Shown: in pieces, positions 43,401-51,755 of the stretch
Position numbering within the stretch: the first letter of the stretch is position 1
How the letters are laid out: each line of letters opens with the position of its first letter
Source of the DNA: Planctomycetota bacterium
GTDB lineage: Bacteria; Planctomycetota; UBA11346
Length of the DNA: 64,000 nucleotides
Direction: 5' to 3'
Assembly: GCA_014193115.1 (NCBI GenBank)
Contig: BJHQ01000005.1
Span: 238,982-302,981, forward strand
Position numbers and translations under genes: made by a program
Notes under the pieces: model-generated
Database searches by the model: none
Told to the model about the DNA's origin: nothing
What the model saw: only the letters and a program-made list of their open reading frames with translations

Positions 43401-44034
43401 GAAACAAGATAATAATCAGGGACGGGTCGAAGGCGTCACCCTGGTCGATGCGGTTGTCAAAGGCCCGCAACAGATTTTTGTCAAAGTCAACGACGCCCTG
43501 AGCGGCGGCGAAGCCTGGCAAAACTGGACTCTGGCCGGCGCGGTCCTCCCAAGCACAGGAAGTGCAACCGGCGCGACCCTCATCAACCCCAATGCCGGTT
43601 GGACCGCTCAAGCCACGGGTCTCAAGGATTGCATCCTGAACGGCGACACCTTTACCATGTCCATGGATGGCGAAGTCACCTGGCACGGTGTCGCCGAGCG
43701 GATCCCAAAGGACGAAACACAGACAACCTACACCTACAAGACCACCCCAGAATCCAATCAGGCGCTCTTGGCCCATTGGGAACTTTCCATCAACAAAAAT
43801 AACAGCTCCCTGTACTGCCCATTCCTCAAACCAGGGACCGGAGATTTATCCGCAGACGGAAAGCTGATCTACCAGACCGATTCCAAACCCGTCACCCCCG
43901 GCAAATACCGATTGAAACTAGATGGCAAACGCCTGGGCAATATTCTATTTGGCATGGCCACCATCACCGGCCCGGACGGCAGGGAATCCGTCCGACAGTT
44001 TCTGGGCGATGTGGAAAGCATCGGTAAACCATGA
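40474..44034 (+). CDS. Array paralogue 3 (long type): secreted multi-domain protein, predicted (alpha/alpha) toroid
   Basis: This protein is about 1186 aa from MRRELILLAYLASASFTLMAA, a good signal peptide after a purine-rich AAAGAGAG sequence. An alternative ATG at 40435 overlaps the stop of the GH42 fragment. Domains match paralogue 7: PIQFDVQF and GGYLEGGKVTGAYAP in the first beta region, GTYTGKIADVPVSGDCVLAAHN, SYIYAPWLDLEVVPSAVRYRF, then the toroid with SHLYLTEAVLAAKNG, SPHHHLPQTLM, FKLPYHYN, RMQQPSGSW (629-637) and MRRIEDLFISWE. The C-terminal beta region has TPTWDGPGINFYQPG. The C-terminal 330 residues are about 90% identical to those of paralogue 7 by eye, so the two are recent duplicates or are kept alike by gene conversion. 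No named family was recognised. Confidence 0.85.
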   Translation: MRRELILLAYLASASFTLMAADALPLGKLPPPKLDYSKPIQFDVQFSPVVFPQDTPKEVRGNPLPAIIGGYLEGGKVTGAYAPDISHIYHAGASPDQFEWDLCPYGPRHGTGSRDAQREKFTSSTLRMTDAQVEGTWRFNYISTKDSGKTTSPVYEISIQATATSCGYAGTYTGKIADVPVSGDCVLAAHNIPAGVIDPANAIYQILGGNYAVLVEVQAGKAVQAWAVAGVVSAERTWRYRYPGDAVAATFLFPADASGMSLKITDEGLDGKAVTLGGQITITPEPKTASRMFGPTTLDLSGTVISGAGKIRGNGKESKVEQARSYPLTDPLMARSLALLKETHRGSKPTAPELLAQADQESLRTDVQPGPSEQTRYMQRLWNGGTSGEYNYHRSYIYAPWLDLEVVPSAVRYRFDLIDASHENTGIRPLIDFFEASSPRVSLLPIWAKVPKNLGRNPISSLRVTAFDADGKALGKPQECGITRRPAFSQDQIVTPDPKVLMELAMRQPYHLTTRYYSHLYLTEAVLAAKNGVKPLSYESPHHHLPQTLMVEHEDNPVQRDQYMRLLNTYVDRRMKEQNEPYFKLPYHYNVGLNGVVQETGRNFLNVLDLQPNTELLDRMRLWTRFFSRMQQPSGSWTISYRGMLGCTGGYSLGGSFFLDQPSTPWLPFLARMRQHDNDPTFRAMERAIEEKAASWVLNNTLRTGFSENVQQQTLSNDNGHTVPNQIEYVLYVLRHAPPVQRDVVMATDLMRRIEDLFISWEAHAKTRGGNFTFERSLYPIEALCFLELYALTGDPLMRAKSEALVSTYLQDSDPWNGSNGLSGLTSKMNYDRFIQETDDPDWIVRWVHRDRELRATPPSAAPEQHLTVTLDQLIDGIDRVVLDLALADGRVTQALARTPTWDGPGINFYQPGTVHTRPGKAFFHSVDASGLKLSAEGLSGTVKLTLKPPQSDTLISMIAEISAKRHALRGWRGTWKQDNNQGRVEGVTLVDAVVKGPQQIFVKVNDALSGGEAWQNWTLAGAVLPSTGSATGATLINPNAGWTAQATGLKDCILNGDTFTMSMDGEVTWHGVAERIPKDETQTTYTYKTTPESNQALLAHWELSINKNNSSLYCPFLKPGTGDLSADGKLIYQTDSKPVTPGKYRLKLDGKRLGNILFGMATITGPDGRESVRQFLGDVESIGKP

Positions 44035-46805
44035 CCAAATCCAACAAAGTAGTCACCATGAAGTCCATCCAACTCAGCCTGCTGGCGAGTTTGCTCGTCG
44101 CACAAGTCTCCCTCCACGCTGCGGACACCCCGCAAATCGACCCGAACGGATCGATCTGCCTGCGGCTGGAGAATCCTGCGCAGAAGGAGGATCCGCTTTG
44201 GGTGCCGCTGCACCTCGACATCGCTTTGAAGGACGGCCGTCCGTCGGTCGGCACTGCTTTTGCCACCCGGTTCAACTTTGCCAGCCATCCGGTGGATGTC
44301 ACCAAGCTGACGCTCGCCTCCGGACGCTTGTCCGGCGAGGTGACCGTGGCGTTCTCGTGGGACGATGCCCAGCGGCAGGCCGCCGAAAACTTCAAACAGA
44401 AATTGCAGGAACGGGATACATCGCCCCAGTGGAAGAGTGGTACAACCCAGGTGTTGCAGGTGGATTGTCCGATCACCGATCTGCTGTCATCCGCGTCGGG
44501 AACGATGTCGTGGACGGCGGTGAGCGTCCCGGTGTCCAACAAACCAGGATCCGCTCCCGCCCGTGCCTGGATCGATGCGTCAGTGGAATTGGCCAAACCA
44601 GTCCATTTCGAATTCATGCTGGGCTCCTGGTCTCCGACCGGGGCCAGGAATGCATCCATGGACAGCATGCCGGGTGCGTCAACCGTGCTCGTGCGGGGTG
44701 TGGCCCGAGCTGGCAAAGTGTCGGAGCTCATCTGCCTGCAAGGGGTGGAACGCTATATGATGCACAGCGCCGACCTGGTCTGGTCGGTGACGGAGTCGGC
44801 GCTGACCTTGGAACGCGGAGCCCTGACCGGTCGGATGACGATCACGGCGAACAAGGCGACCAAGGTGCGTGCCATGATCGGCGAATCGACCATCGCCAGC
44901 ATTATTGAATCAGGCAAAAAAGGTGCGCCGCTGCCGGATGCACCGGTATCGCTCAATCTTGCCGGCACCTTGGTCGGGAGGCGCCTGATCGGCAGCGCAG
45001 AAGTGACGGTGGGGGGAGCGACCCACAGCAGCAGCATCCTTGGCCAGGTGCGTTCGTATCCATTCACGGCCCACGCCGACCGGACCGCACGGGAATGGAA
45101 GTTCACCAAACAAGCCGACGCAGATTTGGTCGAGGCCGCTCGCAAGGAAGCGCTGCTCCCGATCCGTCCCGGTGAACCGGGAAAGCGCGATTTCTGGACC
45201 GAGTACGCCATCCAGGGCGGCGTTTGCGTCTTTTACAAGGACGGCCAGAAAATGGTACAGAAACATAAAGAAGTGATGCCGTATGACGAGTACCGGCAAA
45301 AGGCCAAGGTGAGCAATTGGGGTTCAGGCGGCCCTTTCAGCTGCATCGCTGCGCCGTCGTTCAACATCGCACCCATCGCCGGGGCGGAGCGGTATCGTGT
45401 GAGTATCCGCACCGCCGATCACACGGGTAAAATCCAGCAGGACTACTCGTTTGAGGCGCCGCAACCGTGGGTGCCTCCCGCTCCGGTCTGGGCGAAGGTG
45501 GAATTCAGGCCCAACGACCACGAACAGAATCGCCGTTGGTCTTTGACCGTGGTCGGTCTGGATCCAGCCGGCAAGGATATCGGGACGCCGGTGACCCAGG
45601 GGTTCACCTTGCGTACCACTTTCGCCGGTCCCTATCACGAACTGCCACGCAGTTACCGGCAGGCAGCGCTGATGCACGGGCGCTGGTTGCGCGACAACCC
45701 GCGCAACGCCGACGCACGCCAGGTGATCGGCGCCGGGGACTACACCGGTTCAGGCGGCGATGGTCAACTGTGGTACATCACTTTCAGCGCGTTCTATGGG
45801 GCCCAGATCATCTATGAAATCAGCGATCACGCCGAGGAACGCAGCGACGCCTTGCGCATGATGCGCGAAGTCGGCGACTGGTGGGAGAAGAATTTCAAAC
45901 ACAATTACCTGCCCGACACCTATCAGGGCTGGGTTTTCGACCACCATGTCTATGGTAATGCCTGGCTCGATCTCTTCCGAATCACCGGTGACAAAAAATA
46001 CGCCGAAGCGGCGCAATTGCTGGCCCAGCGGCTCGTGGCCAAGCAGATGCCCAACGGCAACTGGACGGAAGTCGAACCCGGTGATGGTCGCATGGCCCAT
46101 GACCCGGACACCGGACTTTACTTCTGGTACGGCAAATACGCAGCGTCGTGGCCGGCAGACATCGATCCGTCCAGCCTGCTGCATTTCCTCGGCCAGGTTC
46201 GGGCGGAACTGAAGACGGATGAATTTAAGACCAACGAGGAGAAATGCTGGCGGTGGCTGGTGGACAACAGCATCGCCCGCTTCGACTGGCGCAAACAGGG
46301 GCCTGGGGAGTCGTCGAACGTCAAGATGCCCTGGGCCACGATCCCTGACTACGCCCTGCACTGCTTCGAATACCTGGCCCTCGACCTGCCTGGCCGCGAA
46401 AAGGATGTGGCATTGATGACGGATCTGGTGCGGTGGTGCGAGGACCGCGCCGTGGATTGGCAACGCAAGGAGGATAAACTCCTGGTGTATCCACGATTCG
46501 TCCCGCCGTCTGACCGCATGTCCCCGAGCCAGAACGGTGCGTTCGGGCGCCTCGCCCTGGCCTATGCGCGCCTGGCTGCACTGACCGGTGACAAACTCCA
46601 CCGGGCCAAGGCGGAAGCCCTCGCCAGCGCCCTCGCCGTCGCCCAGAATCCGGTCACCGGCCAGATCTATGACAACAACCTCACCATCGACCCGGCGAAC
46701 TCCGGCAGCGGCGACGGCGGCAACCGCGGCGAATTCACGGGCAAGGCCCTGATGCGCCTGGCGCAACTGTGGGAAGGGACCGTGCCGGCGGACAAGAAGC
46801 CCTGA
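44031..46805 (+). CDS. Array paralogue 4 (short type): secreted predicted (alpha/alpha) toroid protein
   Basis: This 924-aa protein starts in an ATGA overlap with paralogue 3; an internal ATG at 44058 is possible. The signal peptide includes LSLLASLLVAQVSLHAA. The N-terminal beta region differs in sequence from the long members but keeps VRSYPFTAHADRTAREW, which corresponds to their SYPLTDPLMAR block. The sandwich module is shared (FSCIAAPSFNIAPIAGAERYRVSI). The helical C-terminal region (about 540-915) has DNPRNADARQVIGAGD, DHHVYGNAWLDLFRITGD, RFDWRKQGPGESSNVKMP and RWCEDRAVDW. The C-terminal beta modules of the long members are missing. Its closest relative is paralogue 6. Function is unknown beyond a probable carbohydrate role. 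Confidence 0.82.
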   Translation: MTKSNKVVTMKSIQLSLLASLLVAQVSLHAADTPQIDPNGSICLRLENPAQKEDPLWVPLHLDIALKDGRPSVGTAFATRFNFASHPVDVTKLTLASGRLSGEVTVAFSWDDAQRQAAENFKQKLQERDTSPQWKSGTTQVLQVDCPITDLLSSASGTMSWTAVSVPVSNKPGSAPARAWIDASVELAKPVHFEFMLGSWSPTGARNASMDSMPGASTVLVRGVARAGKVSELICLQGVERYMMHSADLVWSVTESALTLERGALTGRMTITANKATKVRAMIGESTIASIIESGKKGAPLPDAPVSLNLAGTLVGRRLIGSAEVTVGGATHSSSILGQVRSYPFTAHADRTAREWKFTKQADADLVEAARKEALLPIRPGEPGKRDFWTEYAIQGGVCVFYKDGQKMVQKHKEVMPYDEYRQKAKVSNWGSGGPFSCIAAPSFNIAPIAGAERYRVSIRTADHTGKIQQDYSFEAPQPWVPPAPVWAKVEFRPNDHEQNRRWSLTVVGLDPAGKDIGTPVTQGFTLRTTFAGPYHELPRSYRQAALMHGRWLRDNPRNADARQVIGAGDYTGSGGDGQLWYITFSAFYGAQIIYEISDHAEERSDALRMMREVGDWWEKNFKHNYLPDTYQGWVFDHHVYGNAWLDLFRITGDKKYAEAAQLLAQRLVAKQMPNGNWTEVEPGDGRMAHDPDTGLYFWYGKYAASWPADIDPSSLLHFLGQVRAELKTDEFKTNEEKCWRWLVDNSIARFDWRKQGPGESSNVKMPWATIPDYALHCFEYLALDLPGREKDVALMTDLVRWCEDRAVDWQRKEDKLLVYPRFVPPSDRMSPSQNGAFGRLALAYARLAALTGDKLHRAKAEALASALAVAQNPVTGQIYDNNLTIDPANSGSGDGGNRGEFTGKALMRLAQLWEGTVPADKKP

Positions 46806-46852
46806 GCGCCACATGCTGTTCGTACCCAGTGTTCATTGATCATGGAGCCATC

Positions 46853-48496
46853 ATGAATCGCACCATCTCCTTCATCTGCGGTTGCCTTGCCATCGCCACG
46901 TCGTCCGGCGCCGATCCGACCAAGGTCTATTCCGAGGCCGAGGCGATCCAGATCGGCTGGCCGGCGCTGGCCGGACCGTTCAGCAACTTCTCGCCGGTGA
47001 AGACGGAAGTCCGGTTGGTCGATGACCTGGCGACCGTCACTGTGGCCTGGACCTGCGAGGGTTTGGGGTTGGGCATCGGCAAGCAAAGCACGGACTTCGG
47101 CAAGTCGATGGTGACCTCGCGGATCGAAAACTATCTGGGACCGAATTCCAAGGCGGCACCCGGATCGTGGGCCGGAGCCATCGTCGCCGAGGGCAAGGTT
47201 TTCGCGTCCTCGATGCGTCCGGCTGGGGAGTTTGTCGAGGTCGAATATCCGGACAGGAAAGCGAAGGTCCGGGTCGATGCCGAAGATTTGGTCGTGGCGG
47301 TGGATTTCCTGACCGGCAAGAAACTGTGGGAAGCGGCCGAACCCGGCAGCGTTCTATGGGGTGGCGGCAAGCGGGTGTGCTTCCAGGTCGCGCCGGTGTA
47401 CAGCGATGGCAAAGTATTCAGCATGGGTGCGACCGGGCGAGTGTTCGCCTATGATGCTGCCAGCGGCAAGAAGCTGTGGCAGACCGACATCGGCGATAAG
47501 CACAAGATGGCCTCGGCGGAACGGACCAAGGTCCTCGAATCCCTCGCCAAGGGGAAGTTCGCCTTCCCGAAGATCGATAGTTGGAGCAGCGCCCTGGTGG
47601 TCGCGGACGGGGTGCTGGCGGTGCCGACCTTCACTGGCAACTCCATCCGCGGCCTCAATCTGGCCGATGGCGGCACCTTGTGGGAGGCCTCCGGCGTGCT
47701 CTCGACGCGCAACGCCCCCAGCGTCTTCACCAGCGGTGGCCGTGAATATTTCCTCACCGCGAATGAACGCGGCGAGATGCGGTTGATCAATCCGAAGGAT
47801 GGCAAGGAGTTGTGGAAGGTCGCCGATCTCGGTCCCAACCATTTCACCCTGGCCCCCAGCCAGACCCACGTTCTGGTCAATGTGAGCAAAGGCAAATCCC
47901 GCGCAGAAAAAGATGCCCCACGCGAACCAGGGTCATGGGGTGGCTACCGGATCAGTCCCGAAAAGGCGGAGCTGGCCTGGAGAAAGGACGGCAAGACCGA
48001 TGGCTGCGGCATGCCGATCTGGCCTGATACCTACGCCAACCATCAGCAGACGATCCGCGACGGCATCGGCTATTTCACCACGATCGATGGTGCGGAATCC
48101 AGCGGAGCAAGCGGAAGTGGAAGCAAAGGAAGCCGGTTCGTCCTGGTCCGCATGGACACCGGGGACATCGTCCGCGAGCATCAGAATTCCATGGGGAACT
48201 TGCCCCAGGCGGAACTGAGCCTGCTGGGCGGTCAATTGTGGTACCTGGTCGGTGAAAAAGTCATCTGCCGACCCAATTCCACCCACGGCCCGCGTCATGG
48301 TGGACGCCATCCCTGGTCGCTGTGGCAGGTTACCGACAAGGAAATCAAACAAATGCCCGGCCACCTTGACAAGAATGAATTCATCACCGGTTACGAGGTG
48401 CTCACCCAGGTGCCGATCGTCGCCGGGCGAATGATCGAGCGCACCGAGACCGGAGGCATCCTGTGTTATGACCTGCGCGCCGAACCAAAGCCGTGA
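46853..48496 (+). CDS. Secreted PQQ/quinoprotein-like beta-propeller protein
   Basis: This 547-aa protein has a short leader (FICGCLAIATSSGA) and a beta-propeller built of PQQ-type blades, for example AVDFLTGKKLWEAAEPGS, AYDAASGKKLWQTDIGD, LNLADGGTLWEASG and INPKDGKELWKVADLG. Whether it binds PQQ cannot be decided; the residues of PQQ dehydrogenases are not evident, and many such propellers are structural. A Gly/Ser-rich insert (GASGSGSKG) lies near residue 425. The ATG at 46853 follows GGAG. It lies between two short-type paralogues, 47 bp from the first and overlapping the second frame, so it belongs to the array transcript and may act with those proteins. Confidence 0.82.
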   Translation: MNRTISFICGCLAIATSSGADPTKVYSEAEAIQIGWPALAGPFSNFSPVKTEVRLVDDLATVTVAWTCEGLGLGIGKQSTDFGKSMVTSRIENYLGPNSKAAPGSWAGAIVAEGKVFASSMRPAGEFVEVEYPDRKAKVRVDAEDLVVAVDFLTGKKLWEAAEPGSVLWGGGKRVCFQVAPVYSDGKVFSMGATGRVFAYDAASGKKLWQTDIGDKHKMASAERTKVLESLAKGKFAFPKIDSWSSALVVADGVLAVPTFTGNSIRGLNLADGGTLWEASGVLSTRNAPSVFTSGGREYFLTANERGEMRLINPKDGKELWKVADLGPNHFTLAPSQTHVLVNVSKGKSRAEKDAPREPGSWGGYRISPEKAELAWRKDGKTDGCGMPIWPDTYANHQQTIRDGIGYFTTIDGAESSGASGSGSKGSRFVLVRMDTGDIVREHQNSMGNLPQAELSLLGGQLWYLVGEKVICRPNSTHGPRHGGRHPWSLWQVTDKEIKQMPGHLDKNEFITGYEVLTQVPIVAGRMIERTETGGILCYDLRAEPKP

Positions 48497-48543
48497 AGAA
48501 TCCTGAAAAAGTTGCAAAACCCGTGGATCCGAAGAGGAACCCT

Positions 48544-51312
48544 ATGCATCGATCGATGCTGCAAATCGCCTTGATCGCCGGTTTGCTTTCCATTCCCATG
48601 ACCATGTTTGCTCAGGAGACCGCCATCATCCGGGAATCGACCGTCGTCAAGATCGAGCGGCCGGAAGCGATGGGCACGACCACCACCTGCCGTGGTTTCA
48701 ACGATCTGCCGCCTGCGTGGCTGCCGCTACGGATCGCTGTGGCTCTGGACCAGGGTCGGCCGGTGACGGGCGTCGCCTTTGCGGCGCAGTTCAATGCATC
48801 GGGACATGAGGTGAATGTTGATGCATTGCGGATCGAACAGGGCCGGCTCAAGGGCGAGGTCGTCGTCTCACTCCGATGGGGTGAACTCCAGTCGGCAATG
48901 GCTGTTTCCGAGGATAAACGGGTGCAGGAAGGAGCGCCGAAGTGGGCAGATGGAACCCGCCAGACGATTCGGTTGGATACACCCATTGCCCAACACATCG
49001 GGGCGCCCAATGGCACGGCCTCTTGGCCGAGCGATGTGACCAATCCACGTGGAAAGATATTAAACGCCCCGGCCCAGGCCTGGCGTGATCCGGGCATTGT
49101 CCCGGGACTGGCGGTCAACGTTGAACTCCACTTGGGAACCTATGTGGGACCCAAGGAGCGCAAACTGACGCGATGCAACCACTATGACGGTATGCATGGC
49201 AGCGGGTGCCTGCTTTTGCGAACCACCTTCCAAGATGGCAAAACCGGTGCGTGGACGGTTTTGCAGGCGCCGGAGCGTTACAACGCAGACACCGCCGACC
49301 TTTTGTGGAAGGTCGAGGCGTCCGAGGTTTCGTTGTCAGAAGGTAAGTTGTATGGAAAGTTGACCCTGAAGAGCCTGGTTGATCAGCACATGCTGGGGCG
49401 CTTGAAGTCACCGATTCAGCAATTGAAGTATGAGCCATTCCCTGAAGGCCTCGTGTCGCTGGATCTTTCCTGCGTCGTGGCTGGCCGGTCTATCGCCGGA
49501 TCTGCAACCGTGGCGGTGGCCGGAGCGACCCATTCGTCCAGAATAACAGGCGCTGCACGGGGTTACCCGTTCGCCATTTTCGCTGATCGGACGTCAGCCA
49601 ATGCCGTTTGGAAACTCGATCGTCAATCCGATCCCGCCTTGGTGGCACAGGCGGTGGAGGAGTCATTGGTATCCATCCGACCCGGCGAACCGGGAAAGCG
49701 GGAGTTCTGGAGCGACTATGCGGACAAGGGCGCCTGTTCGATCTATCCGGTGGATGGGAAGAATATGGTGTGGTTTACCAAAGCGATCCCAGGCGTCGGC
49801 TGGTCGTTCCACGAGATGCCGCTTGAGGATTTCTGGAATGCACACCCTTTGCCCAGGTCCGGACCGTCCGCCTTCATCGCGGCACCGAGTCTCAACCTCG
49901 CACCGATCCCCGGCGCCGAGCGGTATCGTCTGACGGCCTATCCCAACGAAGGCCAGAAGTCCAAGGCCATAGCGAGTGTTGAAGTGGAACAACCTTGGAA
50001 ACCCCTGGTGGAGTTGTGGAGGGCGTTACCGGCCGGGGATCAACGATGGGATCTGGCGATCGAAGGTCTGAACGCCCAGGGATCGGCAGTCCCCGGCAGT
50101 GGCGTCGTTCGCCTGGCGATCAAAAGGAAATTACCATTCCAGGGGCCCTACTCGACCTCACCACGATCCTATCGCGAAGGCGCCTTGAAGTTGGCCCGAT
50201 GGATCCGCGACAATCCACGTTTTACTGATATGCGGGGCCTCGCGGGCGAGCCGGTCGATGCGGGACCCGGCGATGCCCAAACCTGGCTCATTTCCTTCGG
50301 CGCATTGTACGCAGGTCAGGTCCTGTATCAATTATCACCGGATCCCGTCGAGCGGGCAGATGCCTTGGAACTGTCGCTGAACGTCGCCGATGTCTGGCGA
50401 GAGTGCTGCCGGCTAAATGTCATGCCGGATGTTTATCAGACAGCCACTGGTGATATGTTCCACTATGGCATCGCCTGGATGGATATGTATCGGCTCAGTG
50501 GTGATCCGGTCTTCCGCGATCTGGCGCTGCACTTGGCACAGAAGTTTGCCCAACGTCAGGAAGCCAATGGGGTGTGGGGGCCGATATACCCGGCGACCGG
50601 GAAAGTATCACGTGATGAGAAAACCGGACGCCCGGTGGTCATTACCGCTCACTTGCCGGGGCTGATGGAATACGACCCCTCATCCACCCTGTATTTCCTG
50701 GGGCGATTGCGCAAGGAACTCAAGGTGGATGACTTCGTGCCGACCGAGGCCAGGGCGTGGGCGTGGATGGAGGCCAACAGCATCGCCCGCTTCGATTGGC
50801 GGAGGGAAGGACCAGGCGAATCGACCCAGCACAGAATGCCCTCTCCCACGGTTGCTGATTGCGCGCTACGTTGTTTCGACTACCTGGACCTCGATCTACC
50901 GGACCGACCGGCCGATGTCGCGCTTATGACCGATCTGTTGCGCTGGTGCGAGGATCGTCACGTGGATTGGAGCCGGAAGGACGGCAGCTCGCTGGTGTAT
51001 CCTCGGATGTTCGGTCGAAAGGATGAACACATGCGTCTTGCGGATGCATACGCACGTCTGGCGGATCGCACCAAGAACGCGCTGCACCGCGCTAAAGCGG
51101 AGGCCCTCGCCACCGCCGCCTTGGTGGCCCAGAACGCCGTAAGCGGCCAACTCGGCGTGGGGATCTACCCTTCGCCGCAACTTCTGAACAAGTCGGCAGA
51201 CCTCCAGGGTACCGGCGATGGCGGCCTGCGCGGTGAATACAGTGTTCTATCACTGATGCGCTTGGCGCAGATGTGGGAACAGGAAAAGACCGATCCGGCG
51301 GTGAAGCCGTGA
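48544..51312 (+). CDS. Array paralogue 6 (short type): secreted predicted (alpha/alpha) toroid protein
   Basis: This 922-aa protein starts at the ATG preceded by GAAGAGGAACCCT, an ideal ribosome-binding site; the frame also opens at a GTG overlapping the previous stop. The leader is QIALIAGLLSIPMTMFAQ. It aligns throughout with paralogue 4: LPPAWLPLRIAVALDQGRPV, LQAPERYNADTADLLWKV, SAFIAAPSLNLAPIPGAERYRL, then the helical region with DNPRFTDMRGLAGEP, FHYGIAWMDMYRLSGD, RFDWRREGPGESTQHRMP and RWCEDRHVDWSRKDG. The RFDWR.(Q/E)GPGES block is the strongest signature of this short subfamily. It has no C-terminal beta modules. The function is not known. Confidence 0.82.
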   Translation: MHRSMLQIALIAGLLSIPMTMFAQETAIIRESTVVKIERPEAMGTTTTCRGFNDLPPAWLPLRIAVALDQGRPVTGVAFAAQFNASGHEVNVDALRIEQGRLKGEVVVSLRWGELQSAMAVSEDKRVQEGAPKWADGTRQTIRLDTPIAQHIGAPNGTASWPSDVTNPRGKILNAPAQAWRDPGIVPGLAVNVELHLGTYVGPKERKLTRCNHYDGMHGSGCLLLRTTFQDGKTGAWTVLQAPERYNADTADLLWKVEASEVSLSEGKLYGKLTLKSLVDQHMLGRLKSPIQQLKYEPFPEGLVSLDLSCVVAGRSIAGSATVAVAGATHSSRITGAARGYPFAIFADRTSANAVWKLDRQSDPALVAQAVEESLVSIRPGEPGKREFWSDYADKGACSIYPVDGKNMVWFTKAIPGVGWSFHEMPLEDFWNAHPLPRSGPSAFIAAPSLNLAPIPGAERYRLTAYPNEGQKSKAIASVEVEQPWKPLVELWRALPAGDQRWDLAIEGLNAQGSAVPGSGVVRLAIKRKLPFQGPYSTSPRSYREGALKLARWIRDNPRFTDMRGLAGEPVDAGPGDAQTWLISFGALYAGQVLYQLSPDPVERADALELSLNVADVWRECCRLNVMPDVYQTATGDMFHYGIAWMDMYRLSGDPVFRDLALHLAQKFAQRQEANGVWGPIYPATGKVSRDEKTGRPVVITAHLPGLMEYDPSSTLYFLGRLRKELKVDDFVPTEARAWAWMEANSIARFDWRREGPGESTQHRMPSPTVADCALRCFDYLDLDLPDRPADVALMTDLLRWCEDRHVDWSRKDGSSLVYPRMFGRKDEHMRLADAYARLADRTKNALHRAKAEALATAALVAQNAVSGQLGVGIYPSPQLLNKSADLQGTGDGGLRGEYSVLSLMRLAQMWEQEKTDPAVKP

Positions 51313-51324
51313 TATCCAAATCCG

Positions 51325-51720
51325 ATGCGCAACCATCGTATCAGCGATGACAATCCAATGATTCACTGTTTACACCCGCATCGGTCACGATCCCTGGTGG
51401 TGGACTGCAAGCCTCTGACTCTGGATCCGGTCGAGATAAGACCGAATGGCTGGGTGGCCAAGGAGACCGAGGACAACAAAACTTGGTATGGCCTTGGTGG
51501 CATTCGTACCCGTGCCTATCACCACACCGGTCCGGTCGCCAAACACTGGAAGGAATGGATGACGGCGACCTATACGGGTACGCAGACGCTTTCGTCCGAA
51601 CTGAGGCAACAGGTGGCCCGGGAGACTGCGGAACTTCGGCGACGTGCTCGCGGGGACGGTTGCCGTGAAAGCCCGGATGGCAAAGAGGTCGTGTGCCAGT
51701 GTTTCGGAAGCCTTGAATGA
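51325..51720 (+). pseudogene. Decayed array paralogue remnant (paralogue-1 type, deleted and frameshifted)
   Basis: This 131-codon open frame joins two separated pieces of a long paralogue. Its centre, AYHHTGPVAKHWKEWM, matches the AYPLTDPVAARWRDWM block of paralogue 1 (about residue 300). Its end, SPDGKEVVCQCFGSLE, matches the last residues of paralogue 1. Just upstream of the end, GDVLAGTVAVK is readable only in a neighbouring frame, matching GDLVAGTATVE of paralogue 1, so a frameshift lies near 51670. The toroid and most C-terminal modules are deleted. The stop overlaps the following ATG at 51717. A stable product is unlikely. Confidence 0.8.
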
Positions 51721-51755
51721 ATAATCCGTCAATGATCACCACCAAGGAGCTTCTC

